From Dastarcus helophoroides (lineage: Eukaryota > Arthropoda > Insecta > Coleoptera > Bothrideridae): 64,000 nt of DNA. The DNA is taken from contig CM053326.1 of assembly GCA_028583605.1 (NCBI GenBank), positions 19,425,036 through 19,489,035 on the forward strand, in the 5' to 3' direction. Below are positions 34,036 through 49,338 of this stretch, piece by piece (position 1 is the first letter of the stretch; every line of letters begins with the position of its first letter). A program made the translations under genes and the position numbers. The notes under the pieces were generated by a model. The model was not told the DNA's origin and searched no databases. It saw only the letters and a list, made by a program, of their open reading frames with translations.

Positions 34036-35504
34036 ATGGCTAAGGAATCGAAAAGTACTAGATCTCTTTAATTATCTTATTAAATTAGAGTTATTTGTCT
34101 TTGAATACTAAAGTGTATAATAGTTTATAAGTCTGTACAAAATTGTAAATTTGTATAATGTGTAGTATTTATTTTGAAAAATTATATTTCTTTGTTTGAT
34201 CTCTAAAATCTTTTTCTTCTAGCAATGTCACATTCTTATCTTCAATTTCTAATTAAATAATTAGTTTTTGTATATTTTGGAATGCCGGATAAATGACAAA
34301 ATATTCTTCTGGAGAAGTTGAATAAATTTTCAACCCAAAGAAATTAGTACAAACTTTCATTTTTGGTAATAAATGATATATATTTTAAGTTTTGTTGGCA
34401 GCTCAGCCTTATTTAATAATATTAAGCTGTTTAGTACTATTTTTGCTTTAAACGCCATTGCAGGGTTTTATATTTATACAGTGTAAACTGGAATCGAGAT
34501 TCTGATGAATCTCGGTTTTAAATGACTAAAAGATTTTGAGAAATACAATTATATATAGATATAACACCTGTGATGTAATAATATGATCTCAAAAGATATT
34601 TTTATATATAAAAAAATTATATTAATGCTATTCTAGATATTTATTTAAAGAAAAATTAGCTAGGATGGCATCAGTATATTGTAGATAAGATATTTAGCTA
34701 TATATGTAACATTGTTGTAAAAAAATCTAATATAAAATAATTATGAGAAGCATTAAAGGCTTCTTTTGTTAGTGCATTTGTTGTTTTATTTTGCACAATA
34801 TCCTAAAAGACCATCAAACCTTTCAACATTTCGCAAAAAGTCTTAATGTTAAGATTAGTCAACTTTTGAAAAATTTGATTTCATGGACAAAGTCAAGATT
34901 TCAAAATAATTTGTAAAACGATTTTCATTTTCAAATCAGAATTAAAAAAAAAATCAAAATTGATAAAAAGTTCTTCAGGTTTATGATAAAAATTTTACAG
35001 AAAAGCAAAAAATTGAAAATGTTACTTGCAATTGTGTCAAAATTTAAAAAAAAATATTAAATTAATTTTCCAAATATTAAGAAACAATAAGAATACAAGA
35101 TGTAATCAAATCGTCAAAATTTGGAGCAAAAAGTCTGCAGTTTGAGTTTCAATTCTTTCAAAAAAAGAAGTCATGAAGGCAAAAAAATATAAATTTTGTT
35201 TAAATTCGATATTGCTACAGGAAAAACCCTCGACTGTCGGGTTGGCAAAAAAGTGCTAAATATGAGATAACTGAAATTTTAAGTTTACCATCGAAGTTGA
35301 AGAAAAATTCAAAGAAGATTTTACTAACTTTCGAAGAAAACATGCAAATTTATAACAAAAAGTTCACTATGAAATACAACTTGTATTTTTGGACATACCG
35401 CCTTTGTTAAATAAATGTTACTACCTTTTTTAAGGTGAGATGATAAGTCTGTGGAATAAACTAATAAGAATAATTAAAAAATATATCTAATTTGGTAAAA
35501 AAAA
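34036..35504. other. dacapo 3' flank and convergent spacer
   Basis: AT-rich DNA between dacapo (+) and the convergent ribose-5-phosphate isomerase (-). Candidate polyadenylation signals for dacapo lie near 34366 and 34735. 34800-35400 shows scattered AAATTT-rich words. No gene seen. Confidence 0.5.
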
Positions 35505-36263
35505 TTACAAAGCTTTCTGTTCTTTAACTGTGCCATCTTGCATTCCAAAATAAGCTTGAATTGCCATTTTAACGAATAGTCCAGTTTCTACAACCCCTGG
35601 TATGGTCAGCAACTTCTCATTAACCTTCTCCCAATCTTGATCCTGCGAAAAATCCATCCAATCTAAAATGAAATTACCACTGTCGGTTACAACGGGACCA
35701 GCCTTCGCTTTAGCCATTCTCAGCTCCAACTTCCCCTGATAGCGACTCTCGATCTGTTTTTTAATTGGAACATAAGCCATTGGGACCACTTCGATGGGAA
35801 TACCTTTCTTGTACTGATCCCCCAATTTTTTGGAATTTTTCGTATAGTCGGCTATGATAACCAACTTTTTGGCGCAACTAGCTACGATTTTTTCCTGCAA
35901 TAGACATCCTCCACCTCCCTTGATCAACGTCAAATTGGAATCAACTTCGTCGGCGCCATCGATGCAAACATCGACTTCGGGGTGGATTTCTAGGTCGGAG
36001 AGATTTAGCTGGTGGTTGATTATGAGTTGTCTCGCTTGGAAAGACGTCGGAATGCACACCACGTTTAATTTTTCTTTTTTCACTCGCTCAGCCAAGCGTT
36101 CGACCGCATACACTACAGTTGAGCCACTTCCTACGCCTATTATGGAATTATTAGTGATAAAGTCGTCCACGGCTTTAAAGGCTGCGATTTTTTTAGCGCT
36201 TTCCAGAGACATGCTTGCGAACGATCTTATGGACTTTGAAGAAACTTGCCGCAGAGCTAACAT
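35505..36263 (-). CDS. Rpi: Ribose-5-phosphate isomerase A
   Basis: Interconverts ribose 5-phosphate and ribulose 5-phosphate in the non-oxidative pentose phosphate pathway. Single-exon frame of 252 residues. Visible family motifs: [13 protein letters not shown] near 41-53 (phosphate-binding loop), [21 protein letters not shown] near 98-109 (catalytic Asp/Asp/Glu region), [13 protein letters not shown] near 113-125 (KGGGG with the catalytic Glu/Lys), and [11 protein letters not shown] near the C terminus. The length is normal for the family. The first 17 residues are extra and basic/hydrophobic; the second ATG (MSLESAKK, residue 18) gives the cytosolic length usual for animal enzymes, so the upstream start could add a weak mitochondrial-type leader or be unused. 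No internal stop or intron is seen, which would also fit an old retrocopy that has stayed intact. Confidence 0.93.
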   Translation of the reverse strand: MLALRQVSSKSIRSFASMSLESAKKIAAFKAVDDFITNNSIIGVGSGSTVVYAVERLAERVKKEKLNVVCIPTSFQARQLIINHQLNLSDLEIHPEVDVCIDGADEVDSNLTLIKGGGGCLLQEKIVASCAKKLVIIADYTKNSKKLGDQYKKGIPIEVVPMAYVPIKKQIESRYQGKLELRMAKAKAGPVVTDSGNFILDWMDFSQDQDWEKVNEKLLTIPGVVETGLFVKMAIQAYFGMQDGTVKEQKAL

Positions 36264-37129
36264 AAATAAGTTGTTTATGGAGATAACCTATTGCGATATG
36301 GTTTGAGGGTTGCGGCATTATCGACAACACAACGACCGCATGTTGAAATCGACTGATTAGCCTCTGAAATACTGAAATTGATATAAAAGAAAAGTTCAAC
36401 GAGCAAGTGGATGTAGGTTGATCCCAATGAGGGTTTTAACTTTCATCATTAAGATGACTTAGCCCGAAATTTCTTGTGAATTGGCGATTCAAATTAAAAG
36501 TCGCGCCAACAATCAGCTGATCGCAAGTAGGGATGTCGATTCATTTTTAAAATAATCGATTTTTGGATCGATTCGAATCGTGAGCAAAAGTATCGATTCC
36601 CGATAAAATTGGGTGCTGAAAGATCGATTTCCGATTAATCGCCTTGGTGAAATTTTTAAACATTTCTAATAAAAGAAAAATTGAATGATAATGATGAATT
36701 GTCGTAGTTTAATTTTGAAAGTTTTTTCTTCTTAAACACTAATATTTATATTTTAATTATTTATTCCTAATTAGAAAAACCCGATACACATTTATTATCT
36801 GTTTTGTTTTTTATTTATGCACTACGAAGATGTTGAAGGGGTAGTCATTTATAAAAATATATTTAGAAATATGAAGTTTAAACTGGAAATTACGAGATTA
36901 AACTGGAAATTTCAACTTTATTTTCCAAATTTCGACTCTTTTTGATGAAGTTTCTTAGATAAAGTCTCGAAATTTCAACTTTTTTTTTCACGAAATTTCA
37001 AGATAAGTAGAAATTTCTTATTCTATGGTTAAGTTAGGCAGATGACAGTTAAGCCTCATCAACCCTTAGAATATACTACTTATTCTAAGCACCAACCCTT
37101 TTACAATTTAATATTGAGGGTACGTTCAG

Positions 37130-39480
37130 TAAATTCAATTTTTTATTACCAAAAATTTCAACTTTTTTCTTGACATTTCAAGGTTAAAGTAGAATTTTCG
37201 AGAAAAAATCGAAATTTCGACATTTTACAAAGGCGTAAAAAGGACATTGATTTAAAAAAAATATTTTTTTCGAAATTTCGACCTTTTTTCTTGAAATTTC
37301 GACTTTTATCTCGAAATTTCGGATTTAAACTCGAAATTTCGGCTTTAAACCCAAAATTTCGACTTTTTTCTCGAAAAATCGGCTTTTTTCTTGAAATTTC
37401 TACTTTTTTCCTAAAATTCCGAGATTAATCTCGAAATTTCGACTTCAATCTCAGAATTTTAATTTTGATATCGAATTTTTTCTCGAAATTTCGAGAATAA
37501 GTCGCTCTATAATAAGTACACTCTATGGTTAAATTAGGCAGACGACAATTACGTCCCACCACTCCTCTTTCTCGACAATCTTGATAGTTGGTAGTAGGGT
37601 GCGACGAATATTTGCTATTTTTAATTAGCAAATTTTAGTCTTTTTTTTTAGAAATTTCGAGATTAAAGTTGCAATTTCGAGAAAAAAGTCGAAATTTCGA
37701 GTTTTAAATCGAAATTTCGTGATTAAGATCAAAAGTCGAAATTTGAGAAAAAAATTGAAATTTTGACCTTATAAGCTCGAAAAAAGTCGATATTTGAGAA
37801 AAAAAGTCGAAATTTGTAGAAAGAAGTCGAAATTTTGAGTTTAAAGTCGAAATTTCGAGAAAAAATGTCAAAATTTCGATATCAAGGTCAAAATTTCGAG
37901 AAAAAAGTCGATATTTGAGAAAAATATCGGAAATTGAGAGAAAAAAAATTTCGAGAAAAAAGTCGAGCTTTTCAGATTAAGGACGAAATTTCGAGAAAAA
38001 AGTCGAAATTTGAGAAAAACGTCGAAATTTGAGAAAAACGTCGAAATTTCGAGAAAAAGTCGAAATTTGATAAAACGGAAATTTCGACAAAAAAGTCGAA
38101 ATTTTGAAAAAAAAGTCTAAATTTGAGAATAACGTCGAAATTTGAGAAAAACGTCGAAATTTCCAGAAAAAGTCGAAATTTGATAAAACGTAGATTTCGA
38201 AAAAGTCGAAATTTTGAAAAAAAGTCGAAATTTCGAAAATAAAGTCGAAATTTTGACTTTAAAGTTGAAATTTCCAGAAAAATGTCGATATTTCGATATT
38301 AAAGTCAAAATTTCGAGAAAAAAGTTTAAATTTGAGAAAAAGAAACGAAATTTCGCGAAAAAAGTCGAAATTTCAAGAAAAAAGTCGAAATTTTGAGAAA
38401 AAAAGTCGAAATTTGGAAAAAAAAGTCGAAATTTTGAGAAAAAATCGAAATTTCGAGCTTAAAATCGAAGTTTGGGAAAAAAAGCCGAAATTTCTAAAAA
38501 TAACATTTTAATAATCGATGGCCTTTCTATGCCTTTGAAACATTTCGAAAAATTTGAAATTTTAGAACAAAATCGAAATTATTTCCAGAAAAAAGTCGAA
38601 TTTTGAGAAAAAAGGACGAAATGTTGAGTTTAAAGTCGAAATTTCGAGAAGTGTCGAAATTTCCAGAAAAATGCCAATATTAAGGTCAAAATTTCGAGAA
38701 AAAAGTTGAAATTTGCGAAAAACGTTGAAATTTCGAGAAAAAATATCGAAATTTCCAAATATTTCGAGAAAAAATCGAAATTTGATAAAAAGTGCATATT
38801 TTGAAAAAAGAGTCGAAATTTTGAAAAAAAAGTCGAAATTTCGAAAATAAAGTCGAAATTTTGACTTTAAAGTCGAAATTTCCAGAAAAATGTCGATATT
38901 TCGATATTAAGGTTCAAATTTCGAAAAAAAAGTTGAAATTTGAGAGAGAAACGAAATTTCGCGAAAAAAGTAAACATTTCAAGAAAAAAGTCGAAATTTT
39001 GAGAGAAAAAGTCGAAATTTGAGAAAAAGGTCGAAATTTCGAGCTTAAAATCGAAATTCGAGAAAAAAGTCGATTTGAGAAAAAAAGTCGATTTGAGAAA
39101 AAAAGTCGATTTGAGAAAAAAAGTCGATTTGAGAAAAAAAGTCGAAATTTCTAAAAATAATATTTTTTTAAATCTATTTCCTTTCTGCGCCTTTGTAACA
39201 TTTCGAAAAAGTTCAAATTTTCAGAAAAAAGTCAAAATTTTGAGAAGAGTCGAAATTTGAGAAAAAAAGTGAAAATGTGAAATAAAAGTCGAACTTTTTA
39301 AAATAACATTTTTTTTTAATTGGTGCCCTTTCTACGCCTTGGTAACATTTCATTCAATTTTTATTTAAAAAATGAAATTTCCACTTTCTTCTGGAAATTT
39401 CGACTCTAAACTCCAAATTTCGACTTATTTTCGAAATTTTGATATTAAAGTCGAAATTATAAAAACTACTTGGTAAAATA
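37130..39480. repeat. Degenerate ~20-bp GTCGAAATTTCGAGAAAAAA-like satellite
   Basis: Well over one hundred imperfect units built around the palindrome TCGAAATTTCGA plus an A-rich or T-rich spacer. 37130-37500 runs mostly as TTTCGACTTTTTTCTCGAAA (minus-like orientation); 37640-39300 runs as GTCGAAATTTCGAGAAAAAA; orientation flips again near 39370-39440. At 39066-39145 five copies of AGTCGATTTGAGAAAAAA are almost perfect. Open frames across it encode KKVEISRKK or FRNFDLFF repeats and are artefacts. Confidence 0.85.
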
Positions 39481-39552
39481 AGAAAATATTTAGGGTAGAT
39501 GCCTAGTGTTTAGATACATATCAAAGACAAGATCAAAAGATATTATAGCCTT

Positions 39553-39592
39553 CACAAACCACTAACACTATTGTTATTGTTAGTGGTTTGTG
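39553..39592. repeat. Perfect 15-bp hairpin, 10-nt loop
   Basis: CACAAACCACTAACA (39553-39567) and its exact reverse complement (39578-39592). It sits between the main satellite block and the internal third copy of the TAGGGATG end, where a rearrangement or nested insertion boundary would be expected. Confidence 0.7.
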
Positions 39593-40079
39593 CTGAAACT
39601 CTGAAGCGACCTACTTGCGATTAGGGATGTCGATCTGAGATCAATTAATCGAAAAATCGATTTTTTCAAGTCTCAAGGTCGATTTTTTAGATCGATCTAA
39701 TGAACGATTCAATAATCCTAAGAATCGGATCGATTTACCTTAGATGCAGGTCTACTGTAAATTTAATGAGACAATTGTTTATTTGTTATGTAAGTGTATT
39801 TATGTCATGTTATTATCTACTTCCATCTACTAGTAATAGCTGCGTTAATAAGCCAACAGACGGCAGCATTAACATTTCTTTTCATTCATTATGTCGTTGA
39901 CTGAAAAAGTCTAATAAGAAAGATAACTGTGGTGCAGTGTTGCCATATATTTGAAGGCAAAATTCCGTACTTACGCAGTTAAAATTACCAAATATTCACA
40001 AAAATTACTCTACGTTATTTTATTACCTGTTATACGCGTATTAATAAATATACTACAAAACTTGAAAAAAGTTTATTTA

Positions 40080-40660
40080 CTTTTTTTGAAGTAAAAATTA
40101 CAAGAGCGTAGAAAGGACATCAATTTGAAAAAACAAATATCACGGAAGTATCAAAATTTTGAAAAAAAAGTCGAAATTTGGATTTCACAGTCGAAATTTC
40201 TAGAAAAAAGTAGACATTTCAATTTTTAAATCAAAATTTAACGAAATGTTACCAAAGTGTAGAAAGGACATCGATTTAAAAAAATGTTATTTTAGAAATT
40301 TCGACTCTTTTCTTAAACTTCAACTTTTATTTCAAGTTTTGAGTTTTTTCTCAAATTTCGACTCTTTTTCTCAACATTTCGACATTTTTCTGGACATTTC
40401 GACTTTTTTTGAAAACTTTAACTTTTCAAAATGTTACAAAAACGCAGAAAGGAAATCGAATAAAAAATATGCTATTTTTAGAAATTTCGATCTTTTTTTC
40501 CTCAAATTTCGACTCTTCTTCTCAAAATTTCGACTTTTTTTCTCGAAATTATGACTTTTTTCTCAAATTTCGATTTTCTGTCGAAATTTCGTTTTTTGTT
40601 TCCCAAATTTCAACTTTTTTCTCGAAATTTTGACCTTAATATCGAAATTTCGACTCATGA
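40080..40660. repeat. Second satellite block, opposite orientation
   Basis: The same units as in 37130-39480. 40290-40660 runs as TTTCGACTTTTTTCTCAAA, opposite to the main block, so the two can fold on each other. It also carries three inverted copies (near 40090, 40245, 40435) of an anchor ACAAAGGCGTAGAAAGGACATCGATTT found in the other direction at 38510-38560, 39165-39215 and 39305-39355. Confidence 0.75.
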
Positions 40661-41032
40661 TATACACTTATGTATATCAGTGTCGTGCGGTAGTATCATG
40701 CGAGGAGGCGGTCGCATCAGGCGGCGCTTATTTTTTTTCCAATAGTTTTTTTTTTCCTAATAAAATCACAGGGCTCATATTTTTCAGAGGCGGCATTTAA
40801 AAGGCTCGCATCATTCTGAAGATAATCAGCACTCGGCACACGTAGCTGTTTTCGTCATTGCGTTGAAGGGTACCTGAATTTGATCATGGCTGTTTTGGGT
40901 AGTCCGCTTAACGGCTTGCAATTAAGGTAACTGTTTTGGGCAACAAGGCGATTAATCGGAAATCGATCTTTCCGCACCACACAGGAATCGACATCCCTGC
41001 ACCAGAGGGGTAATCCTTAGCTGTAAATGCCA

Positions 41033-41056
41033 AAGAGAGAGAGAAAGAGAGAGAAA

Positions 41057-41111
<55 letters not shown>
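41033..41111. repeat. (GA)n microsatellite
   Basis: About 75 bases of GA repeats with a few A or C interruptions, just outside the right end of the composite element and 270 bases beyond the stop of centrin. Confidence 0.95.
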
Positions 41112-41378
41112 AAATTAAAGATAATTAAAATAAAAAAAGAGTAATGGGATGGGACGTTTTTTATTATTTTTATATAAAAAAATAAATACAACTTATAAAA
41201 ATATTTCCTTTTTCAGTAATACTTCTAAAGTAGGAAAATATCTTACACAATAAAACTGTGATCATAAAACAATAAATTCTCACTTGTGCAATAATGCGTC
41301 CATTAGTTGTGCATTAACATTTAAAAATCATAATTAACCAACGAAATAAGGTAAACAAGTATAGATATTTTCAGAACT

Positions 41379-42873
41379 TTAATAAAGACTGGTTTTTTTC
41401 ATCACTCGCAGAAATTCTTCTTGGCTAATTTCGCCGTCGCCATTAAGATCGGCCTCATCAAGCATTTCCTGCAACTCTTCATCAGTCAAATTTTCACCTA
41501 ATTCTTTGGCGACTCTCTTGAGGTTTTTAAAGGTGATTGCCCCGGTTTCGTCGTCGTCGAACAAACGAAACGCTTTCAGAATCTCTTCTTTGGAATCTTT
41601 CTCAGTCATTTTAGTTGACATGATTTCCAAGAAGTCATCATAGGAGATTTTGCCAGTGCCATCTTTATCCACTTCCGATATCATTTTCTTAATCTCCTCT
41701 TTTTTAGGTTCAAATCCAAGCGCTCGAATGGCCACTTTTAAATCTTTGGTGTCTATGGTGCCTGAATTCTCATTGTCGAACAAATCAAAGGCTTCTTTGA
41801 TGTCGTTCTTCTGTTCTTCACTTAATTCGAATTTGGGGGCAGGGCCCTTCTTGAATCCTTGAGCACTAGCAGGTTTTTTCTTATAGGAAGTTGAGTTGGC
41901 TGACTGAAATGAAGATTTGGTTGTCAGATTAATATACTCAGGGATATGACTGGTAGAAAAAGATTGCTGTCTAATTATTGCTAATCGCTGTCAGTTATTT
42001 CACTAGGGTTCTGATATCTTCACCACTGTAATTATCCACCTTGTTTCTAACCAGCCTATGAGCAATTCAAAACATTCCCAATTGTTTAAAAGCCTTTGAC
42101 ATCTCATTTTGTTATAACAAATAGGATTTCATTGGAGATACTTTTCCATTGAAGTTTCTGAATTAAAATTTTTCACAATTTCGGCCTAATCGCCTAGGAG
42201 ATATAAAAAAAAACAGTAACAACTGTCAGGCAAATGAACTCATCTATTGAAACATTAGTGGTAAGAACTAAAACTAGCAATTAAATTACCAAATGCCAAT
42301 TAAGAGTAAAATAAGGTTACATTTTTTGTAATACCACAAAATTTGAGTTTCCTTGTTAATTATATCCATGCTAATTATAATTTCTGGTTAATTACATATA
42401 TACTTGTTTATTAAGTTACCTTATTTTAACCCTGGTTTAACAGTAGGTTAACATACACTTTTTACCCAACAAAAGCAATGGCAGATTCATATTCTGGTGT
42501 CAATAAGTACGCTTCAATTGGGTCATTTGGAAAAGTCACAGCTGAACATGCTCACTTTGCTAAAATCTATGTAACATGCAGAAATCTTATTCGACACATA
42601 GTGAGTTATAATTTGTTCTACAAAGTACAAATAAAATTGACATTGATTCGCCATCGGCAATTAGGGCACAAAAGGAGCTTAATGCTACATTTGTAAGCAA
42701 TATATTCAAATTCAAGAGTTTAATTTACCAGAGCAGTTCAAAAGCTAGGAAACTAGTGAACATCAAAACATTGATTAAGGATGTGACAGTTTGGGCAAAC
42801 TTGAAAAATCAAGAAGTAGCTATTTTACAAATGTAACTTGCAATTAACATGTTTGATATGTTATACTTACCAT
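41379..42873 (-). CDS. Centrin (caltractin), EF-hand protein
   Basis: Calcium-binding protein of centrioles and basal bodies; also a partner of XPC and nuclear-pore factors in other animals. Two coding exons: the ATG alone at 42871-42873, directly followed by a GTAAGT donor, then 41379-41903, giving 175 residues. The N-terminal tail is basic ([15 protein letters not shown]). The core starts [19 protein letters not shown]. Four EF-hands are visible: [13 protein letters not shown] (canonical first loop), [26 protein letters not shown] and [13 protein letters not shown]. The C terminus MKKTSLY matches centrin 1/2 ends. The single-codon first exon is inferred from perfect phase and a consensus donor; no better start is seen. 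It is divergent from ISWI, with 949 bases between the two ATGs. Confidence 0.92.
42478..42836 (+). pseudogene. Unrecognised coding-like segment in centrin intron
   Basis: An ATG frame ([20 protein letters not shown]...) runs from 42478. After a shift near 42640 the other frame continues [19 protein letters not shown] to a stop at 42834-42836 with ...[15 protein letters not shown]. The two pieces read like one small helical protein split by a frameshift or a small unplaced intron (a GTGAGT occurs at 42601 but no acceptor restores frame). I do not recognise it. It lies antisense inside the first intron of centrin. It could be a retro-pseudogene, a small real gene, or chance. Confidence 0.3.
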
Positions 42874-43822
42874 TTTATGTAATTTCTAGTGTTTGATCAA
42901 TAAAATCTTAGTTAAATTCAAATTATGGCAGATATAGTAATTGTCAAACTATTTACATGACAGGCAACAATGTCGCTAATAGAGGAAACAAATATTTCCC
43001 CATTTTTTGCAGATGCTTAACCTAAAAAGTAATAAGGGCTTTTATTTACTGATCTTACAATTTGATAATATAGTCGAAGAATTTAGTCAATAATTTCAAC
43101 ACTTCCTTGTCAATTCCCAAATATTGTTTTGATGTTTGGGATTAACACTAAAAATAAAATTCATATTTAGGAATTTTAATTCTCTAATGGTCGCGTGGAT
43201 TGGTGTGGGTGGCAGTAGGTAACTATACTGTGGAACATAGAGAATAATCTCTGGTTGCAATAATAGGTTAGCAAGCGATTCAGAAAAAAAAGAAAGCGTA
43301 TTTGATGCATAGTTATCTGGTAATCGAAAATTTAATTATTCAAATTCTGTCTTTTTTTTTCATAAGATATTAAAAATTATACCTATATATTTTTGTACGC
43401 TCCTTATCAAGTTTTTAGTTTTTCTCTGTAATAAAAATTTTTTATACAGTTTTAATTAAAAAAAAAGAAAGTACTGATTTTATTTAATGCTTCTAATTTT
43501 AGCTTATAAAATTTTAAATGCGTCTTATAACTATATGTGTAATCATGTATTACATATATGCTTATAACCGGTAGCGCCATTATCTAATTTATATTCGCTA
43601 ATCGAAGCGTCATAGGGATATTCCGTGGTTATGGCGTTGGCAACAGTGCTTCCTAAAAGAGCATTTCTTGCCTTGTTCGTAGGAGTCAGTTGACAGATAT
43701 TGCAAATTCCCGCCGGAACATTGTTGTTTGAACCAAAATTTTATGTGTTTTACCAGTTAAATATAGCTTTAAGTTAGTGAAAAGTATTTCTAGAACATTC
43801 TGAACTTAATAAATACATAAGA

Positions 43823-47898
<4,076 letters not shown>

Positions 47899-48981
47899 AT
47901 ATGATGATTCACCTTTTGAGAACTTTTTTTTTATTATGTGAGAGTATGTTTTTTGCATGTTCAATGTTATTTATCTCAATTCGTAATAAATATGCTACAA
48001 AATACACAAATGTATCTCATTTTTGGACTTTCTCCATTAGGATCCTGTTATGTGAATAGCTACAATGTTGGCCGAATTAGATCTAAATGGGCAATTTAGA
48101 GCTGTAGTTTTTCCCTTCAACTTCCACTTCAACATTGAAATTTTTATTTTTCTTTAAATAAATTTTAATTTTCAAAATTTTAACTTTGTAACAATTAGGG
48201 TTGATACATGTCCGGTTTAATGAGGTATTTCCGGGTCCCAGGTTTAACCCATTATTTGTTTAGTCATCAATTTACATTGCAACGGTGAAACCTTACACAA
48301 ATGAAATATATGGACCTTTTTCTTATTTCATTTATTTTTTTTGCTCAACAATTTTTTCTGAGCGACATATGTCCAAAATACTTTTTTATGTTGCCAATTT
48401 GCTAATCTCCGGGTGATTTTTTAGCCGCGACAGATGACAACCCTATTCACAATTTCAAGTTCATTTTCAATTTTTCCTAAAATTTTAATCGTAAAGTTCA
48501 GATTTTTTTAATTCATTAAATAACAATTCGGAGTATTTTTCAAACTGGAAAATTTTAAATGTGAAATTAATATCGTGTGTACAGTTTTCCAATCTAGTGT
48601 GCTGCTGTCATTTTTTATCACATATTTTTTTATCATGTTTACATATGTTCCTTGCTTGATCGACATTTTAGACAGGTGAATAAACATAACCTTAAAAAAA
48701 AATTTTACTTATTTTTTTATGTTAGAATGGAGAAAAAATCTTTTATTGTTGAATACCTCCTATAATAAATCTACCGAACAATACGATTAGTAACTTTCAC
48801 AAGTTCTCTTTTGTCAAAACTGACTGTCACAAGTGTGAGGTTATAAAAATTGACAAATTTTTTGACAGTTAAATTGTCAGTTTGGTTTTATATTGCCGTA
48901 GCCGTAACACCTGTAATAAATTTCGTTTTTCCTCCTAATTTTGCAACTGCAGGAAGTTTGTCATATTTCTATTTAAAAAAC
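47899..48981. other. ISWI 3' flank and promoter region of the next gene cluster
   Basis: ISWI polyadenylation signal at about 47985, a hAT-like MITE (48196-48445), and otherwise AT-rich DNA. 48780-48980, less repetitive, should contain the start site of the CEBPZOS-like transcript. No gene seen. Confidence 0.55.
48196..48445. mobile_element. hAT-like MITE, 250 bp
   Basis: Ends TAGGGTTGATACATGTCCGG and, reversed, TAGGGTTGTCATCTGTCGCGG. Flanked by 8-base sequences gtaacaat (48188-48195) and ttcacaat (48446-48453), identical at six of eight positions, consistent with an aged hAT target duplication. Non-coding. Confidence 0.7.
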
Positions 48982-49011
48982 ATGCCTTTTGTTTGCTACT
49001 ATGTTAAATAA
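48982..49011 (+). other. Possible uORF overlapping the CEBPZOS-like start
   Basis: An ATG at 48982 opens a nine-codon frame ending TAA at 49009-49011. It is out of frame with, and overlaps, the ATG at 49001. If the mRNA starts upstream of 48982 this would reduce or regulate initiation at 49001. The transcript start is not known. Confidence 0.4.
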
Positions 49012-49335
49012 AGCGCCGAAACCTGCATACAAAAAGTGGCTTAAAAGGGGAGCTGTCGCCTTCTTCGTTATCGAGGGGCTCGGGTTCATTGCATCTTATA
49101 CAGCTTGGCATAAAATTAACACCGAAAGAGGTAAAATGGATATTTATCGGTTATTTATTGGTATTAGTGTGTGGGTTAAGATATTAACACAGTTGCTTTT
49201 TTCATTGTAGAGTCCCGAAAATACCTAAGAGATAATTATCCTTATTTATTGGAATCCTATTATAAAGTGGGGGAGTTTTTAGATCCTAGTTGTAGAATTC
49301 GACAGAGCGATTACTGCTATTGGGAACACGAGTAA
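49001..49335 (+). CDS. CEBPZOS-like small mitochondrial membrane protein
   Basis: Two exons, 49001-49130 and 49211-49335 (phase 1), giving 84 residues. After a short basic N terminus (KKWLKRG) comes a hydrophobic helix (AVAFFVIEGLGFIASYTAW, about 18-36), then RKYLRDNYPYLLESYYK and a charged tail. The layout and the motif R-x-x-x-x-x-x-YP-x-x-LE-x-YYK match vertebrate CEBPZOS, a small mitochondrial protein whose exact job is not settled. Length agrees with the family (about 80). The stop is three bases before the ATG of the UQCC3-like frame in the same exon, so the two share an mRNA in this model. A short upstream frame overlaps its start. Confidence 0.7.
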
Positions 49336-49338
49336 TTA

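Larger units (their letters stand above)
36531..41003. mobile_element. Composite foldback element with hAT-like TAGGG ends and internal satellite
   Basis: The left end (36531 onward, TAGGGATGTCGATTC) and the right end (read in reverse from 41003 region, CAGGGATGTCGATTC) are inverted copies. Both continue into GAAAGATCGATTTCCGATTAATCGCCTT (36618-36646; reverse at 40928-40955). The left copy has about 45 extra bases. A third related end (TAGGGATGTCGATCTG...) lies inside at 39623-39740 in the left orientation. Between them is 4 kb of degenerate satellite in both orientations and no coding sequence. TAGGG-type ends fit hAT-related non-autonomous elements, but I found no matching 8-base target duplication around the outer ends, so it may be several nested or rearranged copies. 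Confidence 0.65.

Noticed and set aside
37130..39480. CRISPR-like regular array
   Set aside because: The unit is a degenerate ~20-bp satellite without unique spacers of constant size, in a eukaryotic genome.
38117..40745. Several 60-100 codon frames rich in KKVEISRKK or FRNFDLFF
   Set aside because: Translations of the satellite unit in different frames; no independent coding signal.
40952..41191. 79-codon minus-strand frame with a Ser-Leu run
   Set aside because: Translation of the GA microsatellite.
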